Positions 8,883 through 9,632 of a stretch of DNA of 9,632 bases are shown here, piece after piece. The DNA lies in assembly GCA_021163565.1 (NCBI GenBank), contig JAGGTT010000097.1:1-9632 (forward strand), given 5' to 3'. The notes beneath the pieces were generated by a model, which worked only from the letters and a program-made list of their open reading frames with translations, was not told the DNA's origin and ran no database searches. A program made the position numbers and the translations under genes. Position 1 is the first letter of the stretch. Every line of letters starts with the position of its first letter. This DNA is from Candidatus Tharpella sp. Its GTDB lineage: Bacteria; Desulfobacterota; Anaeroferrophillalia; Anaeroferrophillales; Tharpellaceae.

Positions 8883-8904
8883 ATTAAAAAACCTCCGTTT
8901 TAAT
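8883..8904 (-). promoter_or_regulatory. clpB leader: Shine-Dalgarno in the loop of a small A/U hairpin
   Basis: On the minus strand ATTAAAAC (8904-8897) can pair with GTTTTTTAAT (8892-8883) with a two-nucleotide bulge, leaving GGAG (8896-8893) as the loop, directly before the start codon. The Shine-Dalgarno GGAGGT is therefore half looped out and half in a weak A/U stem. It is certain as a ribosome binding site; a regulatory role of the fold is only an inference. Confidence 0.6.
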
Positions 8905-8920
8905 TTTTATATTTTATTAC

Positions 8921-9160
8921 TGCTGTCCGGTAAGGTGATTGCAACCCGGGACATGGGTTATTCTCTTCCACTTCTTACGCAAAATTTTTGTTTTTCCAGC
9001 GCTCATTACGCCAAAATTGCGAAACTCGTTCGTTCCTCGCTCAGACAGTCGCAATTTTTTGGCTATATTTGCTGGGAAAAACAACAAAATTTTTCGAGAC
9101 GTTCCAGAAAACAACCCATATCCCTAGAATTGGTCTATACAAATTGCCTGCCAGACAGCA
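8921..9160. repeat. ~240-bp imperfect palindromic (fold-back) element upstream of clpB
   Basis: The two halves are inverted copies of each other from end to centre. Ends: TGCTGTCCGGTAA (8921-8933) and its inverse at 9148-9160, 10 of 13 matching. Then GGGACATGGGTT (8948-8959) versus AACCCATATCCC (9113-9124), 11 of 12; the A/T-plus-CCAGC block 8981-9000 versus 9071-9094; and GCCAAAATTGCGA (9010-9022) versus 9049-9063. The loop is about 26 nt (9023-9048). No transposase is present and the short ORFs in it are symmetrical by-products of the palindrome. It resembles a MITE-like or large REP-like element; I do not recognise a named family. No clear target-site duplication is seen at the edges. Its left part recurs at 9427-9500. 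Confidence 0.8.
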
Positions 9161-9426
9161 ATGATATTTTATAACTTGTGAGTAGTTGAATTTAAGTTGG
9201 TTAAGACGGTCTTATTATGTAAGTTTTGCCGTCTCGAAAAAAAAGTCACAACTTATCGAAAGTCTCTGGAAGGTTGTGGCCTATTATTATAACATAACCA
9301 TAAATTGACAATTGTCAAGGTATCTACGGGGTTTTTAAGGTTTATCATGACCGCTGAAAAATGAGCTTGACCTTACTCATATACTATGTCAAAGATAACT
9401 AAGATCTTACGCATTAATGGTAATTA
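9161..9426. other. AT-rich spacer between the two repeat copies, no gene seen
   Basis: No ORF of useful length. It contains an imperfect inverted pair GTCACAAC (9245-9252) / GTTGTGGC (9273-9280), the 14-bp palindrome at 9305-9318, AGACGG/CCGTCT (about 9204-9234) and an A8 run at 9237-9244. A small RNA cannot be excluded, but nothing matches a known RNA family that I can recognise. Confidence 0.5.
9286..9318 (-). promoter_or_regulatory. perfect 14-bp palindrome with candidate promoter hexamers
   Basis: TTGACAATTGTCAA (9305-9318) is a perfect palindrome and holds TTGACA on both strands. On the minus strand TTGACA (9318-9313) precedes a perfect TATAAT (9291-9286) with a 21-nt spacer; the alternative TTGTCA (9311-9306) gives 14 nt. 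Neither spacing is ideal for sigma-70. It could be a regulated promoter or operator directed toward clpB, giving a leader of about 400 nt that runs through the palindromic element. Confidence 0.35.
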
Positions 9427-9500
9427 ATTACTAATGTCCGGTAATGTAATTGCAGTTCGGGATACGAGTCATTCTCTTCCACTTCTTAAACAAAATTTTA
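9427..9500. repeat. second copy of the left end of the palindromic element
   Basis: Aligned without gaps at a fixed offset of 511 bp to 8916-8989: 60 of 74 positions are identical, in the same orientation. The central run TTCTCTTCCACTTCTTA is exact. Similarity ends abruptly after AAAATTTT, where this copy continues into a different hairpin. The left boundary coincides with a 12-bp palindrome, GTAATTAATTAC (9420-9431). Confidence 0.8.
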
Positions 9501-9511
9501 AGGTCACAGCG

Positions 9512-9565
9512 AAGGCACGAAACAGGCGGAAATATTCTTTGTTGATTTCGCTTTTCTCGTGCCTT
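9512..9565. repeat. hairpin core of the second repeat copy
   Basis: AAGGCACGA (9512-9520) and TCGTGCCTT (9557-9565) form a perfect 9-bp stem; inside it, AGGCGGAAAT (9524-9533) can pair with ATTTCGCT (9545-9552) with bulges. It lies where the first copy has its own, unrelated inner stem. No T-run follows, so it is not a typical terminator. Confidence 0.6.
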
Positions 9566-9593
9566 GTTGTATTTACAGGATCGATTTATCGCC

Positions 9594-9632
9594 ATGAGTA
9601 AGACTTTGAAAAAGACGGCCACTCCGGCAGGA
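9594..9632 (+). CDS. possible start of an unidentified gene (truncated by window edge)
   Basis: An ATG at 9594 opens 13 codons to the end of the window (MSKTLKKTATPAG), with basic then small residues. Only a poor, distant AGGA (about 9577) precedes it. Too short to identify; it may equally be non-coding sequence at the outer edge of the repeat. Confidence 0.2.
   Translation, partial: MSKTLKKTATPAG

Noticed and set aside
9130..9160. sigma-54-like promoter on the minus strand (TGGCAGG then TTGTA)
   Set aside because: The -24 GG is present but the -12 position reads GT instead of GC; a single near match in a repeat arm is not enough.
8935..9174. Small plus-strand ORFs in the region upstream of clpB
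   Set aside because: They arise from the palindrome, with similar peptides on both strands, and lack convincing ribosome binding sites.
8883..9426. CIRCE (HrcA) operator or sigma-32 promoter for clpB
   Set aside because: No TTAGCACTC/GAGTGCTAA pair is found. CCCCGTAGAT near 9330 on the minus strand has a -10 flavour but lacks a CTTGAAA-like element at the right distance.
8916..9565. CRISPR array or integron attC sites
   Set aside because: Only two related repeats exist, 511 bp apart, with no regular spacers, no cas genes, no integrase and no convincing attC core sites.

Overview
The window carries a compact bacterial chromosomal segment: five essentially certain genes or gene parts, followed by about 750 bp of repeat-rich, apparently non-coding DNA at the right end. 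Gene families and spacing (ClpB, bacterial-type citrate synthase, YadG/YadH-type ABC exporter, strong Shine-Dalgarno sites, short overlaps) point to a Gram-negative bacterium. A Desulfobacterota ('deltaproteobacterial') affiliation is my impression from overall style only, held with low confidence.

Layout. Minus strand, 4317 down to 1: citrate synthase (gltA), a dGTPase-like HD triphosphohydrolase (dgt), then the N-terminal ~615 residues of a large SNF2-family helicase running off the left edge. gltA and dgt overlap by 11 bp and dgt and the helicase gene are 3 bp apart, so they look like one operon with a promoter region at about 4318-4483. Plus strand, 4484 to 6164: an ABC-2 exporter pair (ATPase then permease, 8-bp overlap), divergent from gltA. 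A shared hairpin terminator at 6193-6230 separates the permease from clpB, which is convergent on the minus strand (8882-6276).

The region 8883-9632, upstream of clpB, has no convincing complete gene. It holds (i) a small A/U-rich hairpin with the clpB Shine-Dalgarno in its loop, (ii) a ~240-bp nearly full-length imperfect palindrome (8921-9160) 38 bp from the clpB start codon, (iii) an AT-rich spacer with a perfect 14-bp palindrome and a near-consensus promoter, (iv) a second copy of one end of the palindromic element (9427-9500, 60 of 74 positions identical, same orientation) attached to a different hairpin core, and (v) a possible start of another plus-strand gene at 9594.

How it fits together: gltA feeds the TCA cycle, the dGTPase-like enzyme acts on the dNTP pool, the SNF2 protein probably remodels nucleic-acid complexes, the ABC pair exports an unknown substrate, and ClpB is a stress disaggregase. 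Except for the operon arrangement there is no strong functional link. The most unusual items are the palindromic repeat family next to clpB and a ~50-residue charged, lysine/arginine-rich insertion inside citrate synthase. I do not see a CRISPR array, tRNA, rRNA, transposase or recognisable defence island.
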